Positions 1 to 8,352 of a stretch of DNA of 64,000 nt are shown piece after piece (the first letter of the stretch is position 1; each line of letters opens with the position of its first letter). The notes beneath the pieces are model-generated. The model was not told the DNA's origin and made no database searches. It was given only the letters and a program-made list of their open reading frames with translations. The stretch covers positions 1 to 64,000 of the forward strand of contig NZ_SOYS01000012.1 of NCBI RefSeq assembly GCF_011808225.1, given 5' to 3'. The DNA comes from Cedecea colo. GTDB lineage: Bacteria > Pseudomonadota > Gammaproteobacteria > Enterobacterales > Enterobacteriaceae. The position numbers were made by a program, and so were the translations under genes.

Positions 1-206
1 CATGCCAATGGCACTGCCCGGTAGCTAAATGCGGAAAAGATAAGCGCTGAAAGCATCTAAGCGCGAAACTTGCCCCGAGATGAGTTCTCCCTGAGCCTTT
101 AAGGCTCCTGAAGGAACGTTGAAGACGACGACGTTGATAGGCTGGGTGTGTAAGTGCAGCGATGCATTGAGCTAACCAGTACTAATGATCCGTGAGGCTT
201 AACCTT
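1..206 (+). rRNA. rrl: 23S ribosomal RNA, 3' end (partial)
   Basis: The first 206 bases are the 3' tail of 23S rRNA, cut by the window start. The segment matches the enterobacterial domain VI tail as I know it and ends in GGCTTAACCTT, the usual mature 3' end. A 104-base spacer separates it from the 5S gene. The following order (5S, tRNA-Thr, 5S, then convergent yhdZ) is that of E. coli rrnD. The exact 3' end is set by similarity. Confidence 0.95.
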
Positions 207-310
207 ACAACACCGAAGGTGTTTTGGTGAGAGACGATAATTTGATTTTCAGCTGAATTCCGAGATTAAACATTGATGGTCATGAGAATGACGGTTAATG
301 AAACAGAATA

Positions 311-430
311 TGCCTGGCGGCAACAGCGCGGTGGTCCCACCTGACCCCATGCCGAACTCAGAAGTGAAACGCCGTAGCGCCGATGGTAGTGTGGGGTCTC
401 CCCATGCGAGAGTAGGGAACTGCCAGGCTT
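311..430 (+). rRNA. rrf: 5S ribosomal RNA, first copy
   Basis: This 120-base gene starts TGCCTGGCGGC and ends with the complementary GCCAGGC, so the terminal helix of 5S rRNA can be seen. The interior is essentially the E. coli sequence. It is the promoter-proximal 5S of the operon and is nearly identical to the second copy at 593-712, as expected if gene conversion keeps them alike. Confidence 0.98.
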
Positions 431-479
431 CAAATTAGTAAAGTTTGCTTTTAAAGCAGGCTGTTATAAGAATTAGCGT

Positions 480-555
480 GCTGATATGGCTCAGTTGGTA
501 GAGCGCACCCTTGGTAAGGGTGAGGTCCCCAGTTCGACTCTGGGTATCAGCACCA
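480..555 (+). tRNA. thrV: tRNA-Thr (anticodon GGT)
   Basis: A 76-base tRNA with the terminal CCA encoded (553-555). The acceptor stem pairs GCTGATA with TATCAGC, the T-loop reads GTTCGACTC, and the anticodon GGT at 513-515 reads threonine codons ACC and ACT. It lies between two 5S genes as a distal tRNA of the rrn operon, as thrV does in E. coli rrnD, and is presumably released from the rRNA transcript by RNase processing. Confidence 0.98.
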
Positions 556-592
556 GTTTTTAGGTTAAAGTTCGGTGATTTAATAAAGAATT

Positions 593-712
593 TGCCTGGC
601 GGCAACAGCGCGGTGGTCCCACCTGACCCCATGCCGAACTCAGAAGTGAAACGCCGTAGCGCCGATGGTAGTGTGGGGTCTCCCCATGCGAGAGTAGGGA
701 ACTGCCAGGCTC
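593..712 (+). rRNA. rrf: 5S ribosomal RNA, second copy
   Basis: A second full-length 5S gene downstream of tRNA-Thr. It differs from the first copy only at the last base (C instead of T). It corresponds by position to rrfF of E. coli rrnD and is followed directly by a strong terminator. Confidence 0.98.
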
Positions 713-720
713 CAAATAAA

Positions 721-757
721 CAAAAAGGCCATCCGTAAGGATGGCCTTTTTGTTTTG
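721..757. terminator. rrn terminator, probably bidirectional
   Basis: A perfect hairpin with arms AAGGCCATCC and GGATGGCCTT and a GTAA loop has A-rich sequence on one side and T-rich on the other. It ends the rrn transcript on plus. Because the flanks mirror each other, it should also stop the convergent yhdWXYZ transcript, whose last gene ends at 776. Confidence 0.9.
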
Positions 758-775
758 CATAACGACCAGGATATA

Positions 776-1534
776 TCAATGTATAACCTGCGACAGAAAT
801 GCGCGCGTACGCTCTGACTTTGGATGGGCAAAGAATTCATCCGGCGGAGCCTGCTCTACTATCTCACCGCGATCCATAAAGATCACCCTGTCTGCGACCG
901 TCTTGGCGAAGCCCATTTCGTGCGTTACGCACAGCATCGTCATGCCTGACTGTGCAAGGCTAATCATGGTATCCAGCACTTCCTTGACCATTTCTGGATC
1001 GAGCGCCGAAGTGGGTTCATCAAACAGCATTATCCTGGGCTTCATACACAGCGAGCGGGCGATCGCCACGCGCTGCTGCTGTCCACCGGAGATTTGGCCG
1101 GGAAACTTATGGGCATGCTCCGCGATGCGTACCCGCTCCAGATAATGCATACCAAGCTCTTCGGCTTCCCTCTTCGGCATCTTTTTCACCCAAACTGGCG
1201 CCAGCGTGCAGTTCTGCAGCACGGTCAGATGAGGGAAGAGGTTAAAATGCTGGAAAACCATCCCTACCTCAGTGCGCACTTTCTCGATATTGCGTAAATC
1301 ATCATTCAGTTCCGTTCCGTCTACAACGATACGACCTTTTTGATGCTCTTCGAGATGGTTAATACAGCGGATGGTGGTTGATTTGCCGGATCCTGACGGT
1401 CCGCAAAGCACGATACGCTCACCCTGCTTAACCTGCAGGTTTATATCCTTCAAAACGTGAAACTGCCCGAACCATTTATTCACGTTCTCAAGGAGGATCA
1501 TCGCATCAGCAGGTTGCATAATAGTTTGGCTCAT
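776..1534 (-). CDS. yhdZ: amino-acid ABC transporter ATPase YhdZ
   Basis: Cytoplasmic ATPase of a polar (general L-amino-acid type) ABC importer, 252 residues. The sequence shows Walker [10 protein letters not shown] (about 45-53), signature SGGQQQR, Walker B MLFDEP followed by the D-loop TSALD, and the H-loop motif THE. It is the last gene of the yhdWXYZ operon, 8 bp after yhdY, and energises the YhdX/YhdY permease. It belongs to the family of Rhizobium AapP and E. coli YhdZ. Substrate specificity cannot be read from the ATPase. Confidence 0.95.
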   Translation of the reverse strand: MSQTIMQPADAMILLENVNKWFGQFHVLKDINLQVKQGERIVLCGPSGSGKSTTIRCINHLEEHQKGRIVVDGTELNDDLRNIEKVRTEVGMVFQHFNLFPHLTVLQNCTLAPVWVKKMPKREAEELGMHYLERVRIAEHAHKFPGQISGGQQQRVAIARSLCMKPRIMLFDEPTSALDPEMVKEVLDTMISLAQSGMTMLCVTHEMGFAKTVADRVIFMDRGEIVEQAPPDEFFAHPKSERTRAFLSQVIH

Positions 1535-1542
1535 TTTTATCC

Positions 1543-2646
1543 TCAGTGCGGTGCTCGCCCGGTATTAAAGCGCTTTTCCAGGTGTTGGCTGTAGCGCGAC
1601 ATGCTGAAACAGAAAGCCCAATAGATCAGGGCGGCAAAAACGTAACCTTCGGTGGACATGCCCAGCCAGGCGGGATCTACGGTAGCCTGTTGCACGCTAC
1701 TAAAGAGATCGAACAAACCGATGATGATCACCAGGCTTGTATCCTTAAACAGCGCGATGATCGTATTGACCAGTCCCGGGATCACCAGTTTTAACGCCTG
1801 CGGTAAAATCACCAGCCCTTGTGTTTTCCAGTAGCCCAGCGCCAGAGATTCTGCCGCCTCGTATTGGCCTTTAGGCAATGCCTGTAAGCCACCGCGGACC
1901 ACTTCGGCGACGTAAGCCGACTGGAACAGGATCACGCCGACAAGGGCACGAATCAGCTTGTCGATGCTTGTGCCTTCCGCAAGGAACAGCGGCAGCATGA
2001 CCGACGACATAAACAGTACGGTGATCAGCGGAACGCCACGCCAGAACTCGATAAATACAACCGATAATATTCTTACCACCGGCATGCGAGAGCGGCGTCC
2101 GAGCGCCAGCAGGATCCCCAGTGGCAAAGCGCCAGCTATCCCTACGGAAGCAATGATAAGCGTTAATGTCAGTCCACCCCACTGGCGGGTTTCCACACGC
2201 TCAAGCCCCAGAAAACCGCCATACATCAACCACCAGACAACCAGCGGGTAGATGATTGCCCAGGCCGCAATATAGCGCCCGCGACGAGGCATAGCATTCC
2301 AGAACATTGGTACAATGGAGAGCAGGCCGATAATCAACGCGAGATTGATGCGCCAGCGCTGATCGTGCGGATAAAGCCCATACATAAACTGGCCGAAGCG
2401 GGCATGAATGAATACCCAGCACGCTCCTTCTTTGGTGCAGTCGGCTCGCGTCTCGCCAAACCAGTTCGCCTGGAAAATGGCCCAGTTAAGCAGCGGCGGA
2501 ATAAGCTGCCACATCATCCATAAACAGAAAAGCGTCAGCAGGCTGTTGGACCAGCTCGAAAACAGATTCTTACGAACCCATTGCACCGGACCCGAACGCG
2601 CGGCTTTGGGAGGCGCCTGATGGGAGGTTAAGGCTTTCGTCATCAT
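1543..2646 (-). CDS. yhdY: amino-acid ABC transporter permease YhdY
   Basis: Inner-membrane permease of 367 residues, AapM-like. It has a long N-terminal extension with hydrophobic segments before the conserved permease core. The EAA-type loop ([15 protein letters not shown], near residue 265) contacts the ATPase. It lies 6 bp after yhdX and 8 bp before yhdZ, so the genes are translated from one message. The start is a double ATG (2646 or 2643), and the second would match E. coli YhdY better at its N terminus. The partner is probably YhdX as a heterodimeric channel. Confidence 0.94.
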   Translation of the reverse strand: MMTKALTSHQAPPKAARSGPVQWVRKNLFSSWSNSLLTLFCLWMMWQLIPPLLNWAIFQANWFGETRADCTKEGACWVFIHARFGQFMYGLYPHDQRWRINLALIIGLLSIVPMFWNAMPRRGRYIAAWAIIYPLVVWWLMYGGFLGLERVETRQWGGLTLTLIIASVGIAGALPLGILLALGRRSRMPVVRILSVVFIEFWRGVPLITVLFMSSVMLPLFLAEGTSIDKLIRALVGVILFQSAYVAEVVRGGLQALPKGQYEAAESLALGYWKTQGLVILPQALKLVIPGLVNTIIALFKDTSLVIIIGLFDLFSSVQQATVDPAWLGMSTEGYVFAALIYWAFCFSMSRYSQHLEKRFNTGRAPH

Positions 2647-2652
2647 GGTTCC

Positions 2653-3834
2653 TTAGCGCTCAATCAGGGCTATGCGGCGGTTATAGATATTCATCAGCAA
2701 TGAGATGCCCAGGCTGATAATCAGATAAACCGACATAGTAATAGCAATGGTTTCAATGGCCTGTCCGGTCTGGTTTAGCACCGTACCCGCAAACAGCGAC
2801 ACCATATCCGGATAGCCGATAGCCGCCGCCAGTGAAGAGTTTTTCACGATGTTGAGATACTGGCTGGTCAGAGGCGGAATAATGACCCGCAGGGCCTGAG
2901 GAATAATGACCTGGCGTAACGTCACCGTATTGGGCAGCGCAAGGGAGCGAGCGGCTTCATGCTGACCATAGGGTACTGACTGGATACCAGAGCGGATAAT
3001 CTCTGCGATAAAAGCTGAGGTATAAACCGACAGGGCGAGAGTTAAAGCCGCCAGTTCAGGGATCAGAACCATCCCGCCGCGGAAGTTAAAGCCGCGTAAG
3101 GCAGGCACGTCCCAGTGCAGTGCAGCGCCGAAAATCCACTGCGCTATAGCCGGGAGTAAAAGCAATAATCCAAGAGCGACAGGCCATGTACGACGAAGCT
3201 GCCCGGTTTTGATTTGATGCGTTTTGTTATAGCGAAAGAGGCCAGCAGAAACGGCAATCGCCACTATTATCGCGACAACAAAAGCCAGGGTTCCTTCTCC
3301 CAACTGCGGCGAAGGAATATATAACCCGCGGTTGCTGAGAAAGAGCAGATCAAAGGCATTCACCGCCTGACGAGGCCCTGGCAGGTTACGAAGCACGGCA
3401 AAGTACCAGAAAAAGATCTGCAACAGCGGCGGGATATTCCGGAACGTCTCAATGTAGATGGTCGACAGTTTACGTAGCAGCCAGTTTTCAGACAGGCGGG
3501 CGAGGCCCAGAAAGAAACCGATGAAGGACGCAAACAGGATACACAGCGCGGATACCAGTAAGGTATTCAATAATCCGACCACAAAAACCCGGCCGTAAGT
3601 ATCGCCCTGCTCATAATCAATAAGATGCTGGACGATGCCAAAACCGGCGCTGCGGTCGAGGAACGCAAAACCTGAGGTGATACCGCGATTATTAAGGTTA
3701 GTAATAGTGTTGTGTATCAGGTAAGCCGCAATGCCAACAACGATAGCGACGGCAATAATCTGATACAGCCATGCACGAAACCTGGGATTAGAAAAGGAGA
3801 AATCTCCTTTTACGGTTGGGCGACGTTGGAACAT
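2653..3834 (-). CDS. yhdX: amino-acid ABC transporter permease YhdX
   Basis: Inner-membrane permease of 393 residues, AapQ-like and the second half of the transporter channel. Hydrophobic helices start near residue 25. The ATPase-coupling EAA loop reads HEAARSLALPNTVTLRQV in the last third. It follows the binding-protein gene by 70 bp, which is room for processing or a small attenuator, and abuts yhdY. The gene is intact, with no frameshift. Confidence 0.94.
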   Translation of the reverse strand: MFQRRPTVKGDFSFSNPRFRAWLYQIIAVAIVVGIAAYLIHNTITNLNNRGITSGFAFLDRSAGFGIVQHLIDYEQGDTYGRVFVVGLLNTLLVSALCILFASFIGFFLGLARLSENWLLRKLSTIYIETFRNIPPLLQIFFWYFAVLRNLPGPRQAVNAFDLLFLSNRGLYIPSPQLGEGTLAFVVAIIVAIAVSAGLFRYNKTHQIKTGQLRRTWPVALGLLLLLPAIAQWIFGAALHWDVPALRGFNFRGGMVLIPELAALTLALSVYTSAFIAEIIRSGIQSVPYGQHEAARSLALPNTVTLRQVIIPQALRVIIPPLTSQYLNIVKNSSLAAAIGYPDMVSLFAGTVLNQTGQAIETIAITMSVYLIISLGISLLMNIYNRRIALIER

Positions 3835-3904
3835 AAGCGAACCTCAGTAACGTAAACTCAAACCCTGGGCACCACCTGAGCGGTGCCCATTTCTGACGTT
3901 TCGC

Positions 3905-4930
3905 TTAGCGAACGGGCGGAGCGTACTGGATGCCGCCTTTGTTCCACAGGTTGTTCTGGCCGCGTTTAATTTTCAGCGGGCTTTCAGAGCCGACGTTGTG
4001 CTCGAAAATCTCGGCGTAGTTGCCGACCTGTTTAACGATGTTATAAGCCCATTTGTTGTCGAGCTTCAGGTCTTTGCCAAAATCGCCCTCTTTGCCTAAC
4101 AGGTGCGCCATATCTGGCGTGGTTGGATTCGCGGCCATCTGGTCGACATTTTTAGAATCCACGCCCATCTCTTCGGCATTCAGCATGGCGAACAATGTCC
4201 AGCGCACGATGGCGAACCAGTCTTCATCGCCGCGACGAACTACCGGGCCCAGCGGCTCTTTGGAAATCACTTCTGGCAGAACGATCCATTCAGCCGGATT
4301 GCTCAGCTTAATACGCAGCGCGTATAGCTGGGATTGATCGGAGGCAAGCGTATCGCAGCGGCCTGATTCCAGCGCCTTAGCGGATTCGTCTGAGCGATCG
4401 AAGGTTACCGGCGTGTAATTCATCTTATTGGCTTTAAAGTAGTCCGCCACGTTCAGCTCGGTGTCAGTGCCGGCCTGGATACAAACCGTTGCGCCATCCA
4501 GCTCTTTAGCGCTCTTCAGGCCAGCTTTGTTATGCGTCAGGAAGCCGATGCCGTCGTAATAGGTCACGCCGGTGAAAATCATGCCCATGCCCGCATCGCG
4601 CGAAGAAGTCCAGGTGGTATTACGAGACAGAATATCCACTTCGCCAGACTGTAATGCGGTGAATCTTTCTTTGGCGGTCAGCGGCGTGTATTTAACTTTA
4701 GTGGCATCGCCAAATACCGCAGCGGCCACGCCACGACAAACGTCCACATCAATACCGGTGAATTTGCCGCTCGCGTCGGCATAAGAGAAACCCGGCAAGC
4801 CGTCACTGATGCCGCACTGCACAAAACCTTTCTTTTTCACTGCATCGAGCGAGGTCCCGGCATGAGCCTGACCTGCAATGGCTAACAACGAACCGGCTGC
4901 AACCAGAGTGGCTAATATTAACTTTTTCAT
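3905..4930 (-). CDS. yhdW: periplasmic amino-acid binding protein YhdW
   Basis: Periplasmic solute-binding subunit of 341 residues, AapJ-like. A Sec signal peptide is visible (MKKL, hydrophobic core, AHA cleavage site after about residue 24). The mature protein is a family-3 type amino-acid binding fold. It is the first gene of the operon, about 78 nt downstream of the predicted sigma54 start site. In E. coli K-12 the orthologue is, as I recall, annotated as a pseudogene. Here it is full length, so the whole transporter should work. The ligand is probably polar L-amino acids, by family. Confidence 0.94.
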   Translation of the reverse strand: MKKLILATLVAAGSLLAIAGQAHAGTSLDAVKKKGFVQCGISDGLPGFSYADASGKFTGIDVDVCRGVAAAVFGDATKVKYTPLTAKERFTALQSGEVDILSRNTTWTSSRDAGMGMIFTGVTYYDGIGFLTHNKAGLKSAKELDGATVCIQAGTDTELNVADYFKANKMNYTPVTFDRSDESAKALESGRCDTLASDQSQLYALRIKLSNPAEWIVLPEVISKEPLGPVVRRGDEDWFAIVRWTLFAMLNAEEMGVDSKNVDQMAANPTTPDMAHLLGKEGDFGKDLKLDNKWAYNIVKQVGNYAEIFEHNVGSESPLKIKRGQNNLWNKGGIQYAPPVR

Positions 4931-5018
4931 AATGCATCCTGTGTGTAGAAATTATCGTTATATTTGTGGCTCCCTGAGGCGCCGTTTTCCTGCCTGTGGC
5001 ATCCGCCAGTTTCTTTAA

Positions 5019-5034
5019 AGCAAAGGCAATGCCA
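5019..5034 (-). promoter_or_regulatory. sigma54 (-24/-12) promoter of yhdWXYZ
   Basis: On the minus strand the sequence reads TGGCAT, five bases, then TTGCT. The consensus is TGGCAY-R-N4-TTGCW. The invariant GG (5032-5033) and GC (5020-5021) have the correct 12-bp offset, and only the R position deviates. A start near 5008 gives a leader of about 78 nt to yhdW. E. coli yhdWXYZ is known as part of the Ntr regulon, which agrees. RpoN itself is encoded at the end of this window. Confidence 0.8.
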
Positions 5035-5106
5035 GGATTGCAGCGGACGTATCGCGTGCACGTTTGCCGCAGTAAGCTGAGTGTAGACAGGAAAATATGC
5101 GCTCAA

Positions 5107-5153
5107 CGCCCCGAATCGGTGCAAAACTGAAACCTGCGCCACATTTCGGAGCA
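5107..5153 (-). promoter_or_regulatory. two NtrC-like enhancer sites for yhdWXYZ
   Basis: Two dyads resemble TGCACC-N5-GGTGCA. One at 5107-5123 reads, on minus, TGCACC GATTC GGGGCG. A weaker one at 5135-5153 reads TGCTCC-N7-GGCGCA. Their centres lie about 107 and 136 bp upstream of the predicted sigma54 start and 29 bp apart. That is the usual distance and phasing for paired NtrC enhancers such as those of glnA. Binding is inferred. Confidence 0.6.
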
Positions 5154-5232
5154 AAAAATGCTCAGGATTTGATAGGGCGAAAGGAGCTGGTTTCAGGCGT
5201 TAATAGTAGCGACGGTAGTATTCAGACAGGAA

Positions 5233-5248
5233 TGTGAGAATTATCACG
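5233..5248. promoter_or_regulatory. CRP-like site upstream of yhdW
   Basis: TGTGA GAATTA TCACG matches the CRP consensus TGTGA-N6-TCACA at nine of ten positions. It lies about 230 bp upstream of the predicted sigma54 start of yhdW and just downstream of the yhdV terminator. It could tie the transporter to carbon status, or serve an unseen sigma70 promoter. Confidence 0.5.
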
Positions 5249-5280
5249 ATGTGGATGCAAAAAGGGGAACAGAAAAAACA

Positions 5281-5308
5281 AAAAGCGCGGGGGGTTACCC
5301 GCGCTTTT
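5281..5308 (-). terminator. rho-independent terminator of yhdV
   Basis: A GC-rich hairpin (AAAGCGCGGG paired with CCCGCGCTTT) sits 5 bp after the yhdV stop codon. On the minus strand it is followed by a long T-rich run, the expected form for a factor-independent terminator. Confidence 0.85.
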
Positions 5309-5313
5309 CAACG

Positions 5314-5541
5314 TTATTTTGTCAGAGCGACGATACCCAGGGTTAAACCTGCAACGGCCGCCGCGCCACCGGCGATAGCGCCTGCTGTTTCCCAGTTATC
5401 CTGCGTTGTGCCTTTCATACAGGTGTTGGTATGCACCAGACGGCCCTGATCGTCGTAGACCGGCACGCAAGGCGAGTTGGTCGCGCATCCAGCGAGAAGC
5501 GTGGAAAGCACAGCGGCAGCAATTAACTTTTTCATTTTCAA
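5314..5541 (-). CDS. yhdV: small lipoprotein YhdV
   Basis: Predicted lipoprotein of 75 residues. A type II signal ends in the lipobox LAGC, so Cys19 would be lipidated. The C-terminal half is a glycine/alanine-rich hydrophobic stretch (GAIAGGAAAVAGLTLG) like the glycine-zipper segments of small outer-membrane lipoproteins. In E. coli yhdV follows acrEF; here it lies alone, upstream of nothing it clearly shares a transcript with, and has its own terminator. Function is unknown. Confidence 0.88.
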   Translation of the reverse strand: MKMKKLIAAAVLSTLLAGCATNSPCVPVYDDQGRLVHTNTCMKGTTQDNWETAGAIAGGAAAVAGLTLGIVALTK

Positions 5542-5834
5542 ACCTCATTGATACAAACCCCGGGGCAGGGACGACTCTCGCTGGTGCGCCGGGAAGCGCA
5601 CTGAGCCTTCGCAAAATCCACCCCGGCGTGAATGTGCTTATTTTATCATCGTCATCAATACACAAGGAGAAGGGAATAATTGCAATTCATGTGTACTGTA
5701 AACAAAGTGGAGAAAAGGGAGAACAGAAACAAAACTATGGAGAAAAAAGGAAGAAAAGCTAATAACCTGGACGATAAAAAAGGCGCTTCCCCATGCCGGT
5801 TAGCGCCTTCTTAAACAACACTAACTGATTAGTA
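5542..5834. other. yhdV-fis intergenic region, no gene
   Basis: No credible open reading frame. The stretch holds the yhdV promoter side, an A-rich segment around 5650-5760, and the fis terminator at 5776-5812. In E. coli this interval carries yhdJ, yhdU, envR and acrEF; none is present here. Confidence 0.8.
5776..5812 (-). terminator. terminator of dusB-fis
   Basis: A hairpin with arms AAGGCGCT and AGCGCCTT and a 14-base loop, followed on the minus strand by six T residues, starts about 22 bp after the fis stop codon. Confidence 0.85.
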
Positions 5835-6131
5835 TCAGTTCATGCCGTATTTTTTCAGCTTTTTGCGCAGCGTACCACGGTTGATGCCCATCATCAGAGC
5901 AGCACGGGTTTGGTTGCCACGGGTGTATTGCATCACCATGTCCAACAATGGCTGCTCTACTTCAGCCAGTACCAGCTCATACAGATCGTTTACATCTTGA
6001 CCATTCAGTTGAGCAAAATAGTTCTTCAGTGCCTGTTTCACGGAGTCACGCAGGGGTTTTTGGGTAACCTGATCCTGAGAGTTAACGGTAGAAACGGTCA
6101 GTACGTCAGAATTTACGCGTTGTTCGAACAT
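5835..6131 (-). CDS. fis: DNA-binding protein Fis
   Basis: Nucleoid protein of 98 residues that bends DNA, activates rRNA and tRNA promoters and aids site-specific recombination. The sequence appears identical to E. coli Fis from memory. The C-terminal helix-turn-helix ([20 protein letters not shown], about residues 75-94) and the N-terminal beta-hairpin arms are both present. It is the second gene of the dusB-fis operon, 25 bp after dusB. Expression should follow the growth-rate-controlled promoter before dusB. Confidence 0.99.
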
Positions 6132-6156
6132 AGTTCTGTCAGCTCTTTATTTCTGT

Positions 6157-7122
6157 TTACGCAAAATTTTCGAAGTATGCCTCCAACGCCTCAAGCTGTT
6201 CGCTTGCATCCTCAATGGCGTTGAATGTGCGCCGAAACTGGTCATCCGGAGCGTGTTCCTGGAGATACCAGGATACGTGTTTGCGCGCAATTCGGTATCC
6301 CTTTACCTGACCATAAAAGTCATGGAGTTCCCGAATATGTGCGCAAAGTAAGCGCTTTACCTCTGCCAGAGGCAGGGGCGGAAGCAACTCTCCAGTGTCC
6401 AGATAGTGCTGGATTTCCCGAAAGATCCAGGGTCTTCCCTGAGCTGCACGTCCTATCATCAGAGCATCAGCCCCTGTATAGTCGAGCACAGCTCTGGCTT
6501 TAAGCGGGTCAGTAATGTCGCCATTCGCGATAACCGGAATGGAAACTTTCTGCTTAACTGCCCGAATACTGTCGTACTCAGCGTTTCCCTGGAATAAACA
6601 GGCGCGTGTGCGTCCGTGAATCGTCAGGGCCTGAATGCCACATTCTTCAGCCAGTTGGGCAATCTCTACACAGTTACGGTGCGCCGTATCCCAGCCAGTG
6701 CGAATCTTTAACGTTACAGGAACGTCCACTGCCTTCACTACCGTCGTCACGATAGACTTCACCAGACTCGGGTACTGCAGAAGGGCTGAACCTGCCAGTT
6801 TGCGATTCACTTTCTTCGCCGGGCAACCCATATTGATATCAATAATCTGGGCGCCATTAGCCACGTTAATGCGTGCGGCTTCTGCCATCTCTTCAGGATC
6901 GCTTCCGGCAATCTGCACGGTGCGAATACCTGGCTCATCAACATGTACCATCCGTAAACGAGATTTGTCGCTCGCCCAAACTTCTGGGTTAGAAGACATC
7001 ATCTCGGAAACGGTTAACCCTGCTCCCATCTCATAACACAGCGTCCTGAATGGTCTGTCGGTAATGCCAGCCATCGGTGCTGCGATAAGGCGATTTCTGA
7101 GCTGGTGGTGTCCGATGCGCAT
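6157..7122 (-). CDS. dusB: tRNA-dihydrouridine synthase B
   Basis: FMN-dependent enzyme of 321 residues that reduces uridine in the tRNA D-loop to dihydrouridine using NADPH. The TIM-barrel family signature is clear: [12 protein letters not shown] near residue 15, and the catalytic Cys100 in [10 protein letters not shown]. It is the first gene of the dusB-fis operon, as in other enterobacteria. Its translation start lies about 33 nt downstream of the predicted start site of the fis promoter. Confidence 0.98.
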   Translation of the reverse strand: MRIGHHQLRNRLIAAPMAGITDRPFRTLCYEMGAGLTVSEMMSSNPEVWASDKSRLRMVHVDEPGIRTVQIAGSDPEEMAEAARINVANGAQIIDINMGCPAKKVNRKLAGSALLQYPSLVKSIVTTVVKAVDVPVTLKIRTGWDTAHRNCVEIAQLAEECGIQALTIHGRTRACLFQGNAEYDSIRAVKQKVSIPVIANGDITDPLKARAVLDYTGADALMIGRAAQGRPWIFREIQHYLDTGELLPPLPLAEVKRLLCAHIRELHDFYGQVKGYRIARKHVSWYLQEHAPDDQFRRTFNAIEDASEQLEALEAYFENFA

Positions 7123-7161
7123 GAGTTAAGAAATGACCATACTGTACCTGCAAGGCGGCGT

Positions 7162-7190
7162 ATATTACGCATTTTTTATCCGAGATGAAA
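7162..7190 (-). promoter_or_regulatory. fis-type stringent promoter of dusB-fis
   Basis: On the minus strand a -35 TTTCAT (7185-7190) and a -10 TAATAT (7162-7167) are separated by exactly 17 bp. The -10 is followed by the GC-rich discriminator ACGCCGCC. This is the known E. coli fis promoter layout. The discriminator explains stringent and growth-phase control by ppGpp and DksA in that species. The region upstream is AT-rich, as expected for Fis autoregulation. Confidence 0.88.
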
Positions 7191-7459
7191 GGACAAACTT
7201 TGAGCAATCCGCTGCCGTAGATCGATGAACCATAAAGATGTATCAATTTTTTGTTTTATTTATGCTATTTATCAACGGGTTAATGTCAGTTGGTTGATTT
7301 GTGCTCTTTTAAATTTTGCTGAAAATCATCAGCCATTAAGCGCTATTAAAGGCGCTGGCGCCGGATAAACTGCTGGGTTTCTGCGCGATTTCGGCGTTTT
7401 TATGCGAGCCGGATCTCATTTTTTTGCCGGGAAAGGGGACGCAACGGCCCCCCAAAACC
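7191..7459. other. AT-rich region between dusB promoter and prmA
   Basis: No gene seen. It contains the AT-rich upstream part of the fis promoter and the 3' flank of prmA. Imperfect GC-rich repeats around 7340-7365 (GCGCTATTAAAGGCGC) may end the prmA transcript, but no convincing terminator with a T run was found. Confidence 0.6.
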
Positions 7460-8341
7460 TTAGCGCTTGATGCCTGTGATACGGCACCACTCTTCTTTTT
7501 CGGCAACCGGGTCGAGGATAAATTTATCCGCGTAGGCTTCACAAACGCCTTCCGCCTGGCTTGCCAGCACGCCAGAAAGGCCCAAAAAACCGCCCTGAAC
7601 GGGCAGGACGCTGATTAACGGCGCCAGTTCACGCAATGGGCCTGCGAGGATATTAGCGACCACCACATCGGCGCTCATGGCTTCTGGCTGATCTTTTGGC
7701 AGATATAGCTCCAGACGCTCAGAAACACCGTTACGCTGGGCATTGTCGCGGCTGGCCTGAATTGCCTGCGGATCGATATCGATACCGATGGCTTTCGCCG
7801 CACCCAGCTTCAAAGCGGCAATGGCCAGAATGCCGGAGCCGCAGCCGAAATCGATAACGGTTTTGCCTTCCAGATCCAGGCCGTCTAACCATTCAAGGCA
7901 CAGAGACGTCGTTGGGTGCGTGCCGGTACCAAACGCCAGGCCAGGATCAAGCATCACATTCACGGCATTTGCGTCAGGCACGTCGCGCCAGCTCGGACAA
8001 ATCCATAAACGCTTCCCGAAACGCATTGGGTGGAAGTTATCCATCCACTCACGCTCCCAGTCTTTATCTTCCAGCTGCTCGATTTTATGGTGGAATCCCT
8101 GGCCGAGCAGAGGATGTTTTGCAAGGATGGCGATAACCTCCTGCATATCGGCTTCTGCGTCAAACAGACCAATCACGTCGGTATCGCCCCACAGGCGAGT
8201 TTCACCCGGCAGGGGTTCAAATACCGGCGTGTCGTGCGTGTCCTGAAACGTAACGGATACCGATCCGCTTTCAATCAGGGCATCACCGAGTTCTTCAGCG
8301 TTCGAGCCGGTAGTATTAATTTTCAGTTGAATCCATGGCAT
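7460..8341 (-). CDS. prmA: ribosomal protein L11 methyltransferase
   Basis: SAM-dependent enzyme of 293 residues that trimethylates amino groups of ribosomal protein L11. An N-terminal L11-binding domain is followed by a class I methyltransferase fold. SAM motif I reads [19 protein letters not shown] and motif [17 protein letters not shown], typical of PrmA. It is the last gene of yhdT-panF-prmA, 11 bp after panF. Confidence 0.98.
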   Translation of the reverse strand: MPWIQLKINTTGSNAEELGDALIESGSVSVTFQDTHDTPVFEPLPGETRLWGDTDVIGLFDAEADMQEVIAILAKHPLLGQGFHHKIEQLEDKDWEREWMDNFHPMRFGKRLWICPSWRDVPDANAVNVMLDPGLAFGTGTHPTTSLCLEWLDGLDLEGKTVIDFGCGSGILAIAALKLGAAKAIGIDIDPQAIQASRDNAQRNGVSERLELYLPKDQPEAMSADVVVANILAGPLRELAPLISVLPVQGGFLGLSGVLASQAEGVCEAYADKFILDPVAEKEEWCRITGIKR

Positions 8342-8352
8342 GACGAAACTCT

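Noticed and set aside
435-840. Short open frames over the 5S genes and tRNA-Thr
   Set aside because: They overlap structural RNA genes and the terminator, and resemble the spurious proteins often called in rRNA operons.
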